Assembly (NCBI GenBank): GCA_934590325.1
Contig: CAKTOW010000021.1
Coordinates: 1-32,658, forward strand
From: an uncultured Oscillospiraceae bacterium
GTDB lineage: Bacteria > Bacillota > Clostridia > Oscillospirales > Oscillospiraceae
Direction: 5' to 3'
Length of the DNA: 32,658 nt
Position 1 is the first letter of the stretch. Each line of letters opens with the position of its first letter. Both the position numbers and the translations under genes were made by a program. Of the stretch, positions 1 through 7,400 are shown piece after piece. Under the pieces are notes generated by a model that worked only from the letters and a program-made list of their open reading frames with translations, did not search any database and was not told the origin of the DNA.

Positions 1-330
1 ATCAAACAATAACGGGCTATTTGTTAATGTTGCAAACATTTTCAATGTATAGTTGCAGGGCTGCTTGGTAAGCACCCGGCACGAGTATCGCTATGGCACC
101 CTGAAAGGCACACGGAAGGGTATAAACAGCTAACTCGCCATAGTTATATTACCGCACAGGCTGCGATCAAACAATAACGGGCTATTTGTTAACGTTGCAA
201 ACATTTTCAATGTATAGTTGCAGGTTTGCTTGGTAAGCACCCAGCACGAGTATCACTATGGCACCCTGAAAGGCACATGGAAGGGTATAAACAGTTAACT
301 TGCCATAGTTATATTGCTGCACAGGCTGCC
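1..330. repeat. Two tandem direct copies of a 165-bp unit
   Basis: Copy 1 spans 1-165 and copy 2 spans 166-330. They differ at about 12 positions, nearly all C/T or G/A transitions. The unit is exactly 55 codons long, so both copies keep one reading frame, which ends in similar peptides (ending AAIKQ then stop, and AAIKDAK then stop). Copy 1 begins at the window edge, so more copies may lie to the left. The unit has in-frame stops near its start, so it is not a continuous repeat protein but a duplicated gene 3' end. The sequence is visibly less GC-rich than the neighbouring genes. Confidence 0.85.
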
Positions 331-348
331 ATCAAGGACGCCAAGTAA
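193..348 (+). pseudogene. 3' fragment of an unidentified gene
   Basis: This frame is open from the codon after a TAA at 190-192 to a TAA at 346-348, giving 51 residues with no good start or ribosome binding site. The peptide contains the stretch WHPERHMEGYKQLTCHSYIA. The equivalent frame in the upstream repeat copy reads WHPERHTEGYKQLTRHSYIT, so the peptide is largely conserved between the copies, which suggests it was once coding. I do not recognise the family. The strong hairpin at 380-406 follows it and could be the terminator of the original gene. Confidence 0.4.
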
Positions 349-379
349 ATACGCACCGCTGCGGGTCTCCGCATGCGCA

Positions 380-406
380 AAGCGCCCGGCCATTGGCCGG
401 GCGCTT
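380..406 (+). terminator. Perfect 12-bp GC hairpin, probable terminator
   Basis: Arms AAGCGCCCGGCC and GGCCGGGCGCTT are separated by ATT. The following bases (GTGTTCT) are only a weak U-tract, so termination may be inefficient. It lies just downstream of the gene fragment ending at 348. A weak promoter-like pair (TTGTGT at 405, 17 bases, TAAAAT at 428) follows and could have served the decayed gene at 482. Confidence 0.6.
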
Positions 407-481
407 GTGTTCTGCGCGGGAAGGTGATAAAATACAACAAGAGCAGAAAGATGGGGTGTATTATTTGCCGGAGGGGATAGT

Positions 482-881
482 ATGGAAAAGCGCGGAGACA
501 AGGTGGATATTGTGCAGGGGGTATCCTTCTGACCAACGGGATATACCTGGTCAAGAACATCGCGGCGCACTCGATGATCCCTGTGGATGTGGTGCCGCTT
601 TACATGATGATCGGCTGCTCCATGGTGATGCTGTTTTTCACGGCGGCGTACAGGGCGCGCGGAGGGGCATACGACGCCCCGTTGGCGCGGTGCGCGCCGC
701 AGCCGTTCCGCGGAGCGATCTGCCGGATAAGAGCATCGTGACCGCCTCGTTCGGAGTGGCCTGCGGGACCAGCAGGGAACTGAGCGACCTTTCGGTGGTA
801 GCAAAGGCGGATAAGCAGCTCTATGCCTGCAAAAACGGCGGAAAGAACTGCGTTGCGGCCAGCGGCGTTATATACAGATGA
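482..881 (+). pseudogene. Decayed membrane-anchored GGDEF (diguanylate cyclase) gene
   Basis: A good ribosome binding site (GGAGGGG, 469-475) precedes ATG 482, but that frame stops at 530. A second frame (about 523-738) gives a membrane-like segment containing LVKNIAAHSMIPVDVVPLYM followed by MVMLFF. A third frame, ending with TGA at 879-881, gives the C-terminal end of a GGDEF domain: the strand VTASFGVAC, then ADKQLYACKNGGKNCV, the usual ADxALYxAKxxGRNxV ending. The catalytic GGDEF loop and most of the domain are missing, so at least two frame changes and an internal deletion are needed to explain it. An intact gene would make cyclic di-GMP; this remnant cannot. Confidence 0.75.
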
Positions 882-923
882 CAGAAGCGCGGCGCCTGCC
901 GCGCGGATAAAGGAGTACCGGAC

Positions 924-1271
924 ATGGTCGAGTCAAAGATATACATAGGGCTGAACGATGTGACCACGAACACCCAGCTCTTTGAAAACGAAAAATACAT
1001 CCGGGTGCTGCGCAATGTGTGCTATTCGTACAGGGTGCCGTTTTCCTTCAGTATGCAGGAGGGCGGGTATATCTACGAGAGCGGCGAATACGCCCGGGAG
1101 ACCAGCCTGGTCCTTACCCTCATCGACGCAGAAAAGGCCGTGGTGGACGACATAGCCAGGGACCTGTGCGCGTTCTTCCACCAGGAGTCCGTGCTGGTCA
1201 CCGAAAGTCAGATACAGGCCCGCTTTGTCCGCGAGGCCCTGGACTGCGGCGGAGCCGGGCGGGAGGGCTGA
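924..1271 (+). CDS. Small protein of unknown function (115 aa)
   Basis: ATG 924 is preceded by AAAGGAG at a normal distance. The product is a soluble alpha/beta protein without signal peptide or membrane segment. Its pattern is an N-terminal strand (KIYIGLND), a central Tyr/Phe-rich region (about residues 30-50) and a strand ETSLVLTLID followed by an amphipathic helix and an FFHQESVLV strand. This order loosely recalls small ferredoxin-like proteins such as DUF3574, a weak similarity by eye. It follows the decayed GGDEF gene by 42 bases and may have been its operon partner. It ends before a strong bidirectional terminator. The function is unknown. Confidence 0.7.
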   Translation: MVESKIYIGLNDVTTNTQLFENEKYIRVLRNVCYSYRVPFSFSMQEGGYIYESGEYARETSLVLTLIDAEKAVVDDIARDLCAFFHQESVLVTESQIQARFVREALDCGGAGREG

Positions 1272-1310
1272 ACGGTTTCCCCCGCCCTGCGCGGGCCGTA
1301 AAAGTGAAAA

Positions 1311-1348
1311 AAGGACCCCATCCCGCCGCAAAGCGGGATGGGGTCCTT
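1311..1348. terminator. Bidirectional intrinsic terminator
   Basis: A 16-bp stem (1311-1326 with 1333-1348) has a 6-base loop. The plus side is followed by TGTATTTTT and the minus side by a run of T (A-run at 1307-1312 on plus). It separates the convergent genes ending at 1271 and 1357 and serves both. Confidence 0.9.
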
Positions 1349-1356
1349 TGTATTTT

Positions 1357-2277
1357 TCAGATAACGAACTGCTCCAGATAGCGCTTGCTCAGCCGCAGAG
1401 ACTTCAGCATGGCCTCTTCGCTGCCCTCAAAGGCCTTGTCCTCCACCTCGATGCAGGTGAAGCTGTCGTAGCCGATGTCGGTCAGGGCGGAGACAAACTT
1501 GCCCCAGTCCACGTCGCCCAGGCCGGGCAGCTTGGGGGACATGAAGTCCAGGGGATAGGCCATCACGCCCACGCGGGCCAGCTTCTCCGGGTACAGCTTG
1601 ATGTCCTTGTAGTGGACGTGGAATATCTTGTCCTTGAACTCGTACAGGGGCTTGATGTAGTCGATCATCTGCCACACGAAGTGGCTGGGGTCGTAGTTGA
1701 TGCCCAGGTTCTTGCTGGGCAGGATGTCGAACACCTTGTGCCAGTTCACCGGGGTGGTCATCAGGTTCTGCCCGCCGGGCCACTGGTCGCGGCCGAACAG
1801 CATGGGGCAGTTCTCAATGGCGATGCGCACGTTCAGCTGCTCCGCCAGGGCGATGATGGGGGGCCAGACCTCCTTGACCAGCTCCAGGTTCTCCTCCACG
1901 CTCTTGGTCTGGTCGCGGCCGATGAAGGTGGTGACCATGTTGACGCCCAGCTTTGCGCTGGCGCGGATGACGTGCATCAGGTGGGTGATATTGGCGGCGC
2001 GCTTTTCCAGGTTGCCGTCCATGGTGTTGGGGTAGAAGGCCAGGGCGGAGATCTCCACATGGTGGGCGGCGGCGTAGTCCAGGATGTGCCGGGCGTAGGT
2101 GTCGTCCTCGCACACCCGCACCACGTCGATGTGGCTGACGCCGGCGTAGCGGCGCTCCGCCTTACCGGCGGGCCAGCAGGCCACCTCCACACAGGAAAAG
2201 CCCATTTCGGACACGGTGTCGATCATTTTTTCATACCCATACGGTTCCAGTATGGCGGTCACAAGGCCGAGCTTCAT
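1357..2277 (-). CDS. Sugar phosphate isomerase/epimerase family TIM-barrel protein (306 aa)
   Basis: This is a xylose-isomerase-like TIM barrel of the AP endonuclease 2 family, about the usual length of roughly 280-310 residues. Candidate metal and acid/base residues sit in the expected order: Glu155 in IENCP, Asp196/His199 in YDPSH, His220/His222 in FHVHYKD and Glu277 in IEVED. Members act as isomerases or epimerases, or on 3-keto sugars and inositol derivatives; the substrate here cannot be read from sequence. The gene is divergent from a LacI-type repressor and a sugar importer with a Gfo/Idh/MocA dehydrogenase, so it probably processes the imported sugar or its oxidised product. ATG 2277 is preceded by a GAGAGGAG ribosome binding site. 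Confidence 0.88.
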   Translation of the reverse strand: MKLGLVTAILEPYGYEKMIDTVSEMGFSCVEVACWPAGKAERRYAGVSHIDVVRVCEDDTYARHILDYAAAHHVEISALAFYPNTMDGNLEKRAANITHLMHVIRASAKLGVNMVTTFIGRDQTKSVEENLELVKEVWPPIIALAEQLNVRIAIENCPMLFGRDQWPGGQNLMTTPVNWHKVFDILPSKNLGINYDPSHFVWQMIDYIKPLYEFKDKIFHVHYKDIKLYPEKLARVGVMAYPLDFMSPKLPGLGDVDWGKFVSALTDIGYDSFTCIEVEDKAFEGSEEAMLKSLRLSKRYLEQFVI

Positions 2278-2317
2278 ATCGTATACTCCTCTCAGTAGAT
2301 GGTAGTTCGTTTATTTT

Positions 2318-2346
2318 AAAGTAATCATAAAAAATTACTTTGTCAA
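2318..2346 (-). promoter_or_regulatory. Promoter of the isomerase gene with an overlapping inverted repeat
   Basis: On the minus strand a perfect TTGACA (complement of 2341-2346) is followed 17 bases later by a poor -10 (TACTTT) continuing into an A/T-rich run. Between and over these lies an inverted repeat, AAAGTAAT (2318-2325) and ATTACTTT (2334-2341), with an 8-base spacer. Its GTAAT/ATTAC arms match the core of the palindrome at 2488-2509, so the same repressor may bind both. The operator role is inferred. Confidence 0.55.
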
Positions 2347-2369
2347 GAGAAAATCATCACCGGGTAAAA

Positions 2370-2383
2370 GGATTGTGCAATCC
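2370..2383. promoter_or_regulatory. Short palindrome in the divergent regulatory region
   Basis: GGATTG and CAATCC are separated by TG, a perfect 6-bp dyad with a 2-base centre. It lies between the two divergent promoters, about 65 bases upstream of the LacI gene -35 box. It may be a site for a second regulator. No family is recognised. Confidence 0.35.
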
Positions 2384-2447
2384 GCCCGAAAGCGACTGCG
2401 GAGAATTGGCGAAAGGGCTGAAAATTTTCCCGATCCGCCCATATTCC

Positions 2448-2477
2448 TTGACAGTTCGCCGCTCCGGCTGGTATTAT
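2448..2477 (+). promoter_or_regulatory. Promoter of the LacI-type regulator and sugar operon
   Basis: TTGACA (2448-2453), an 18-base spacer and TATTAT (2472-2477) form a strong sigma-A-type promoter. Transcription would begin near 2484, just before the palindrome at 2487-2510. Confidence 0.75.
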
Positions 2478-2486
2478 AAATGTGTG

Positions 2487-2510
2487 AAAAATGTAATCCA
2501 TTACATTTTC
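2487..2510. promoter_or_regulatory. Perfect palindromic operator, probable LacI-family site
   Basis: Half-sites AAAATGTAAT (2488-2497) and ATTACATTTT (2500-2509) are perfectly complementary around a CC centre, and the match nearly continues one more base each side. It sits at about +4 to +27 relative to the inferred start of the regulator transcript, a typical place for autorepression by a LacI-family protein. Binding by the adjacent regulator is inference. Confidence 0.75.
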
Positions 2511-2533
2511 AACTGAGGAAACGGAGGCCCCGC

Positions 2534-3541
2534 ATGGTGACAATAGGCGATGTAGCGAAATACGCGGGTGTCTCTGTCGCAACGGTGTCGAGGGTCCTGA
2601 ACAACAGCGAAACGGTCAAGCCCGCCACAGCGGACCGTGTGCTGGCGGCCATCCGCGACCTGGACTATGTACCCAACCAGTCCGCCCGCAACCTCCGCCG
2701 CAGCGAGAGCCGGGTGATACTGACCCTGGCACCAAACTTCTCTAACCCCTACTACTCCCGCATCCTCACCGGCATCGGCGACCTGGCCCACGACAGCGCC
2801 TACAGCGTGCTGATCTGCAACACCGGCGGCCGTCCGGAGAACGAGGAGCGTTTCCTGAAAATGCTGGACGCCCACCGGGCGGACGGCGCCATCTTCCTGG
2901 GCTGCCGCAAGGACAACCCCCGGCTGAAGGACTACGCCCAGCGCCACCCCATCGTCCAGTGCTGCGAGTACGTGCCGGAGCTGGAGCAGCCCTCCGTGTC
3001 CATCGACAACTACGCCGCGGCGGCGGAGACCGTCCGCTATCTCATCGCGCAGGGGCACCGCCGCGTGGCGCTGCTCAGCGCGGGCAACGACTTCATCTCC
3101 ACCCAGCTGCGCCGCCAGGGCTACGAGGACGTGCTGCGCCAGGCGGGCCTGTACTGCGGCGACGAGCTGGTGGCATACGCTGACGCGGATTACTCCTATA
3201 ACTCCGGCCTGACCGCGGCGGACGCGCTGCTGCGGCTGCAGCCGCGCCCCACCGCCATCTGCTGCGTGTCGGACATTCTGGCCCTCAGCGTTATTTCCCG
3301 CGCCCACGACCTGGGGCTGCGGGTACCGGAGGACCTGTCGGTCACCGGCATCGACGATGTGGACTACACCACCATGTTCCACCCCCAGCTGACCACGGTG
3401 GCCCAGCCCTGCTATGAGATGGGGCAGGAGAGCCTGCGCATCCTGCTGCGTATGCTCCGGGGCGGACAGCCGCCCCGCACGCGGACCTTTTTACCCTACA
3501 AGCTGGTGCTGCGCGAGTCCGTCGCGGCACATAACGAATAA
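2534..3541 (+). CDS. LacI family transcriptional regulator (335 aa)
   Basis: ATG 2534 is chosen because ACGGAGG lies at 2521-2527 and the protein then begins MVTIGDVAKYAGVS, the standard start of LacI repressors; an upstream in-frame start at 2480 lies inside the operator. Residues 3-24 form the helix-turn-helix (VSVATVSRVLN) and QSARNLRR near residue 50 is the hinge. The rest is a periplasmic-binding-protein-like sensor domain that would bind a sugar effector, and VTGIDDVDYTTMFHPQLTTV is typical of its C-terminal half. The gene heads the sugar operon and is divergent from the isomerase gene, so it probably represses both directions through the dyads at 2318-2341 and 2487-2510 and is released by the imported sugar or a derivative. 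Confidence 0.93.
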   Translation: MVTIGDVAKYAGVSVATVSRVLNNSETVKPATADRVLAAIRDLDYVPNQSARNLRRSESRVILTLAPNFSNPYYSRILTGIGDLAHDSAYSVLICNTGGRPENEERFLKMLDAHRADGAIFLGCRKDNPRLKDYAQRHPIVQCCEYVPELEQPSVSIDNYAAAAETVRYLIAQGHRRVALLSAGNDFISTQLRRQGYEDVLRQAGLYCGDELVAYADADYSYNSGLTAADALLRLQPRPTAICCVSDILALSVISRAHDLGLRVPEDLSVTGIDDVDYTTMFHPQLTTVAQPCYEMGQESLRILLRMLRGGQPPRTRTFLPYKLVLRESVAAHNE

Positions 3542-3562
3542 CAGAACGAAGGAGAAACAAAC

Positions 3563-4600
3563 ATGTTGAGAGTTGGTGTCATCGGCTGCGGCTCCATTGC
3601 CAAGCAGCGTCACGGGTACGAGTATTTCCATAACGCGAACGTGGAGATCAAGGGCTTTTACGACCTGATCCCCGAGCGTGCGCAGACGCTGGTAGACCTC
3701 TACGGCGGTAAGGTCTACGCCGATGTGGACGCGCTGCTGTCCGATCCGGACATCGACGCCGTTTCCGTCTGCATGGCCAACGCTTTCCACGCCGAGATCA
3801 GCATCAAGGCGCTGCGCGCCGGCAAGCACGTCCTGTGCGAGAAGCCCATGGCGGTCTCCCTGGAGGAGTGCGAGGCCATGGTGGCCGCCGCCCGCGAGAG
3901 CGGCAAGCGCCTGATGATCGGCCATAACCAGCGCCTGGCCCCCGCCCATAAGAAGGCCAAGGAGCTCCTGACCTCCGGCGCACTGGGCCGCGTCATCACC
4001 TTCCAGTCCACCTTCGGCCACAAGGGTCCCGAGATGTGGAGCATGGACAAGAGCGCCAACACCTGGTTCTTCAAGAAGGCCAGCGCCTCCTTCGGCTCCA
4101 TGGCCGACCTGGGCATCCACAAGATCGACCTGATGCGCTATCTCATCGGCTCCGAGATCACGTCCGTCTACTCCAGCATGAAGGTGCTGGACAAGAAGTT
4201 CCCCGACGGAACCCCCATCGAGGTGGACGACAACTCCGTGGAGGTCATCAGCTTCGCCAACGGCGCCATGGGCACCGTCACCACCAGCTGGACCCACTAC
4301 GGCGAGGAGTGCAACGCTACCACCCTGTACTGCGAGAAGGGCATCATGAAGCTCTACGCCGACCCCCAGTACTCCCTGAAGGTGGTCAACGCCGACGGCA
4401 CCCAGGTGCTGTACGCCCTGGACCGGCTCCAGACCAACGACGACGCACAGCAGGCGTCCTCCGGCGTTATCGACGAGTTCGTCGCCGCCGTGGAGGAGGG
4501 CCGCCCCAGCATCCTGGATGCCGAGGACGTGCTGCGTTCCATGCGGGCGGTGTTCGCCTGCCTGCGCTCCGCCGAGGACGGTCGGCTGGTGGAGCTGTAA
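3563..4600 (+). CDS. Gfo/Idh/MocA family NAD(P)-dependent oxidoreductase (345 aa)
   Basis: The N-terminal Rossmann domain has GCGSIA (residues 8-13) for the dinucleotide. CEKPMA (92-97) carries the family Lys-Pro catalytic element, and ADLGIHKID (181-189) supplies the Asp/His pair typical of the C-terminal domain. Members oxidise a hydroxyl of sugars, sugar acids or inositols. The start has GAAGGAG upstream, and the gene begins 21 bases after the regulator, so the two are cotranscribed. Together with the divergent TIM-barrel protein it suggests oxidation followed by isomerisation of a cyclitol or a 3-keto-type glycoside. The dehydrogenase/TIM-barrel pairing is known from inositol and keto-glycoside pathways, but the actual substrate is not shown. 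Confidence 0.92.
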   Translation: MLRVGVIGCGSIAKQRHGYEYFHNANVEIKGFYDLIPERAQTLVDLYGGKVYADVDALLSDPDIDAVSVCMANAFHAEISIKALRAGKHVLCEKPMAVSLEECEAMVAAARESGKRLMIGHNQRLAPAHKKAKELLTSGALGRVITFQSTFGHKGPEMWSMDKSANTWFFKKASASFGSMADLGIHKIDLMRYLIGSEITSVYSSMKVLDKKFPDGTPIEVDDNSVEVISFANGAMGTVTTSWTHYGEECNATTLYCEKGIMKLYADPQYSLKVVNADGTQVLYALDRLQTNDDAQQASSGVIDEFVAAVEEGRPSILDAEDVLRSMRAVFACLRSAEDGRLVEL

Positions 4601-4605
4601 GAACG

Positions 4606-4635
4606 ATATAGTGCCCGCATCAGCGGGTATTATAT
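4606..4635 (+). promoter_or_regulatory. mRNA hairpin in front of the sugar-receptor gene
   Basis: A 13-bp stem (4606-4618 with 4623-4635, two G-U pairs) has an ATCA loop. It lies between the dehydrogenase stop and the receptor ribosome binding site. There is no U-tract, so it is more likely a processing or 5'-stabilising element that raises receptor expression than a terminator. The role is inferred. Confidence 0.55.
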
Positions 4636-4659
4636 AAAAAAATGTATGGAGGAAGTTAC

Positions 4660-5790
4660 ATGAAAAAAGTTATTGCGCTGATCCTTGCGCTGGTCATGGC
4701 CCTGGCCCTGGTGGCCTGCGGAGATAAGACCGATGCCAAGGACGACACCCCCTCCACGGATGGTGCCAACACCATCTACGTGATGGGCCCCACCCCCGAC
4801 CACGGCTGGACCGCTCAGGCCGGTGCCTATGCCGAGGCCAAGTGCAAGGAGATCACCGACGCCGGTACCTACAAGGCCGTCTACCTGCCCGCATCTTCCG
4901 GTGAGGAGCAGGTCGACCAGGTCAACACCATCATCGCCAACGGCGATGCCGTGGGTGTTGTCATGATGGCTCTGGACGATTCCGCCCAGGCCGGTCAGGA
5001 AGCCCTGTACGCCGAGAAGATCCCCTTCATCTCCTTCGACCGCATCATTGAGGCCACCGAGAAGTACGCCATCCTGAACGCCTCCGGTGATAACTGGCAG
5101 TGCGGCGCCGGTATCGCTTACTGGCTGCAGAAGAACGGCATGAAGCCCGGCGACACTGTCGTGACCCTGTACGGCGACAACGGTACCGTCTGCTCCCGCC
5201 GTGAGGAAGGCTTCCGCCAGTTCCTGAAGGGCGAGATCGAGTACTCCGACAAGGCTCTGGGCGAGAGCTTCAAGACCACCGAGACCTGGGACGACGCTTC
5301 CCTGGATGCCGTGTTCAACACCTATTCCGTGGTCTGCAACTGGTCCGCTGACGGCGCTTATGACTACATCGAGCAGAAGCTGGATGAGATCGTCGCCGCC
5401 GCCAAGGCCAACGGCAACAAGCTGTACATCTACTCCATGGACGATGAGATGACCTTCGGTGTCCTGAATTATCTGGAGGCCGGTGCTTCCGAGGCCACCC
5501 TGGCCGATCTGGAGCAGATGGAGGTCTACATCTCCGCCATCGGCGGCATGCAGGAGCTGTATGATGTCATGGCCGGTACTGCCGCTCAGTCCGAGCTGGC
5601 CAACAAGTACTTCGACGACATGATGTCCATGTACTTCTCCCCCAAGATGATGCAGGATGTCATCGAGAAGATGGAAGACTACCTGGCCGGCAACTGGACC
5701 TATGAGGCCGGCTCCGGTGAGTATCAGCCCACCTGGATCGTTGGCCGTGACAACGTTACCCAGTACGAGGGCTTCAAGGGCCACGCCTAA
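4660..5790 (+). CDS. Sugar ABC transporter substrate-binding lipoprotein (376 aa)
   Basis: ATG 4660 is chosen over 4642: GGAGGA lies at 4648-4653 and the protein then starts with a classic lipoprotein signal (MKKVIAL, hydrophobic core, LVAC lipobox with Cys20). The mature part is a type I periplasmic binding protein of the ribose/galactose receptor class (Peripla_BP_4). The first strand is TIYVMGPTPDHGWTAQ, where aromatic residues usually contact sugar, and further regions resemble xylose/ribose receptors. It is lipid-anchored outside the membrane and passes sugar to the permease encoded at 7397. Codon use is more strongly biased than in the neighbours, as expected of a highly expressed gene. 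The ligand is unknown. Confidence 0.92.
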   Translation: MKKVIALILALVMALALVACGDKTDAKDDTPSTDGANTIYVMGPTPDHGWTAQAGAYAEAKCKEITDAGTYKAVYLPASSGEEQVDQVNTIIANGDAVGVVMMALDDSAQAGQEALYAEKIPFISFDRIIEATEKYAILNASGDNWQCGAGIAYWLQKNGMKPGDTVVTLYGDNGTVCSRREEGFRQFLKGEIEYSDKALGESFKTTETWDDASLDAVFNTYSVVCNWSADGAYDYIEQKLDEIVAAAKANGNKLYIYSMDDEMTFGVLNYLEAGASEATLADLEQMEVYISAIGGMQELYDVMAGTAAQSELANKYFDDMMSMYFSPKMMQDVIEKMEDYLAGNWTYEAGSGEYQPTWIVGRDNVTQYEGFKGHA

Positions 5791-5811
5791 ATCTTTCACT
5801 CTGCCATTTGC

Positions 5812-5842
5812 GCGGATGCAGGGGTCTCCCCCCTGCATCCGC
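5812..5842 (+). terminator. Strong intercistronic hairpin after the receptor gene
   Basis: GCGGATGCAGGGG (5812-5824) pairs perfectly with 5830-5842 around a TCTCC loop. It is followed by ATTTC and a run of A, not a good U-tract, so it probably acts as a partial terminator or 3' stabiliser that makes the receptor message more abundant than the ATPase and permease messages. Confidence 0.65.
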
Positions 5843-5900
5843 ATTTCAAAAAGGGACTGTCTGAAAGACGTTTCCAACCTGAAGCAAGGAGACAACATCT

Positions 5901-7400
5901 ATGAGCATCCTTGAAATGAACCATATTTCCAAGTCGTTCGGCCCCTCCAAGGTCCTCTCCGACATCCACCTGACGGTGGAGGAGGGCGAGATCCACGCCC
6001 TGCTGGGCGAGAACGGCGCGGGAAAATCCACCTTGATGAACATCCTCACCGGTGTTCTCCCTGCCGACGAGGGCAGCATCACCTTCTGCGGCAAGGACTA
6101 CCCCAGCCCCACCATCCACCAGATGGAGAGCGCCGGCATCGCCTTTGTTCACCAGGAACTGAACGTCATCAACGACCTGACCGTGGCGGACAACATTTTC
6201 CTCCGCCGCGAGCTGACCCGCGGCGGCCTGCTGCGCAGCAAGGAGCAGATCGCCCGCACCAAGCAGCTCTTTGAGGAGCTGGGCGTGGACATCGACCCCA
6301 CCATCATGGTCAGCGAACTGAAAACCAGCGAAAAACAGCTTCTGGAGATCTGCCGCGCCCTGTATGCCGACGCGAAGCTGCTGATATTGGACGAGCCCAC
6401 CACGGCGCTGTCCAACAACGAGATCGACCACCTTTTCGGCATACTCAAGAAACTGAAAACACAGGGGAAATCCTTCATCTTCATCTCCCACAAAATGCCG
6501 GAGATCTTCGCGCTGGCAGACCGCTACACGGTGCTGCGGAACGGTGAATACATTTCCTCAGGCTATATAAAGGATACGGACCCCCACGCCATCACCTCCG
6601 ACATGGTGGGCAGCAAGTATGTGGACGCCGAAGTCTACGAGTCCCGCCCCCTGGGTGAGCCTGTGCTGAAGCTGCAGGGCCTCAGCGGTCAGGGCTTCCA
6701 GGACATCGACCTGACCGTGCGCCGCGGCGAGATCGTGGCGCTGACCGGCCTGGCCGGCTGCGGCGCCAGCGAACTGCTGCAGACGCTGTTCGGTGCCCTG
6801 CCGGCGGAGGGCGGCGAGATACTGGTGAACGACAAGGCCATCCACGGCCGCTCCGTGAAGTTCATGAAGAACGGCGTGGGCATGCTCCCCGCCAATCGCA
6901 AGGAGAACTCCGTGGTGCCCGACATGAGCATTCTGGAGAACTTCTACCTGGCGGAGCACGAGGTCTCCCGCGCGAAGCCGTTCATCCGCGAGAAGGACGA
7001 GCTGCAGCGCTACGACGGCTATAAGGAGCTGCTGCACATCAAGGCGGAGGACAGCGCGCTGAACATCGGTTCCCTGTCCGGCGGCAACCAGCAGAAGGTG
7101 TTCATCGCCCGCTGGCTGAACATCGGCGCCGACGTGCTGCTGTTCGACAACCCCACCCAGGGCGTGGACGTGGGCGCCAAGGCCGAGATATACAAGCTGA
7201 TGCTCGGCTTCGCCAAGGAGGGCAAGGCGGTCATCTTCAACACCCTGGAGATCCCCGAGATACAGAAGGTGGCCGACCGCTGCATCGTGTTCTACGAGGG
7301 ACACATCGCCAAGGTATTCCAGCATTCCGAGGTCAATGAGCACGACGTGATGCTCTATTCCACCAACGCGGTGGATACGCAAGTGGAGGTAGCAAGATGA
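5901..7400 (+). CDS. Sugar ABC transporter ATP-binding protein, two NBDs (499 aa)
   Basis: This is an RbsA/MglA-type fused double ATPase of normal length. NBD1 has Walker A GENGAGKST (residues 36-44) and Walker B LLILDEPT, but a weak signature (LKTSEKQ). NBD2 lacks a Walker A (GLAGCGASELL), has a good signature LSGGNQQK, and its Walker B reads LLFDNPTQGVD, with Asn in place of the catalytic Glu. One composite site (NBD1 Walker motifs plus NBD2 signature) is intact and the other is degenerate at every motif. Degenerate second sites are common in this class, but the Glu to Asn change is notable. AAGGAG precedes ATG 5901. The stop overlaps the permease start by four bases. Confidence 0.95.
   Translation: MSILEMNHISKSFGPSKVLSDIHLTVEEGEIHALLGENGAGKSTLMNILTGVLPADEGSITFCGKDYPSPTIHQMESAGIAFVHQELNVINDLTVADNIFLRRELTRGGLLRSKEQIARTKQLFEELGVDIDPTIMVSELKTSEKQLLEICRALYADAKLLILDEPTTALSNNEIDHLFGILKKLKTQGKSFIFISHKMPEIFALADRYTVLRNGEYISSGYIKDTDPHAITSDMVGSKYVDAEVYESRPLGEPVLKLQGLSGQGFQDIDLTVRRGEIVALTGLAGCGASELLQTLFGALPAEGGEILVNDKAIHGRSVKFMKNGVGMLPANRKENSVVPDMSILENFYLAEHEVSRAKPFIREKDELQRYDGYKELLHIKAEDSALNIGSLSGGNQQKVFIARWLNIGADVLLFDNPTQGVDVGAKAEIYKLMLGFAKEGKAVIFNTLEIPEIQKVADRCIVFYEGHIAKVFQHSEVNEHDVMLYSTNAVDTQVEVAR

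Noticed and set aside
2480..2533. Upstream start for the LacI regulator
   Set aside because: It lies inside the palindromic operator without a binding site; ATG 2534 has ACGGAGG and the conserved N-terminus.
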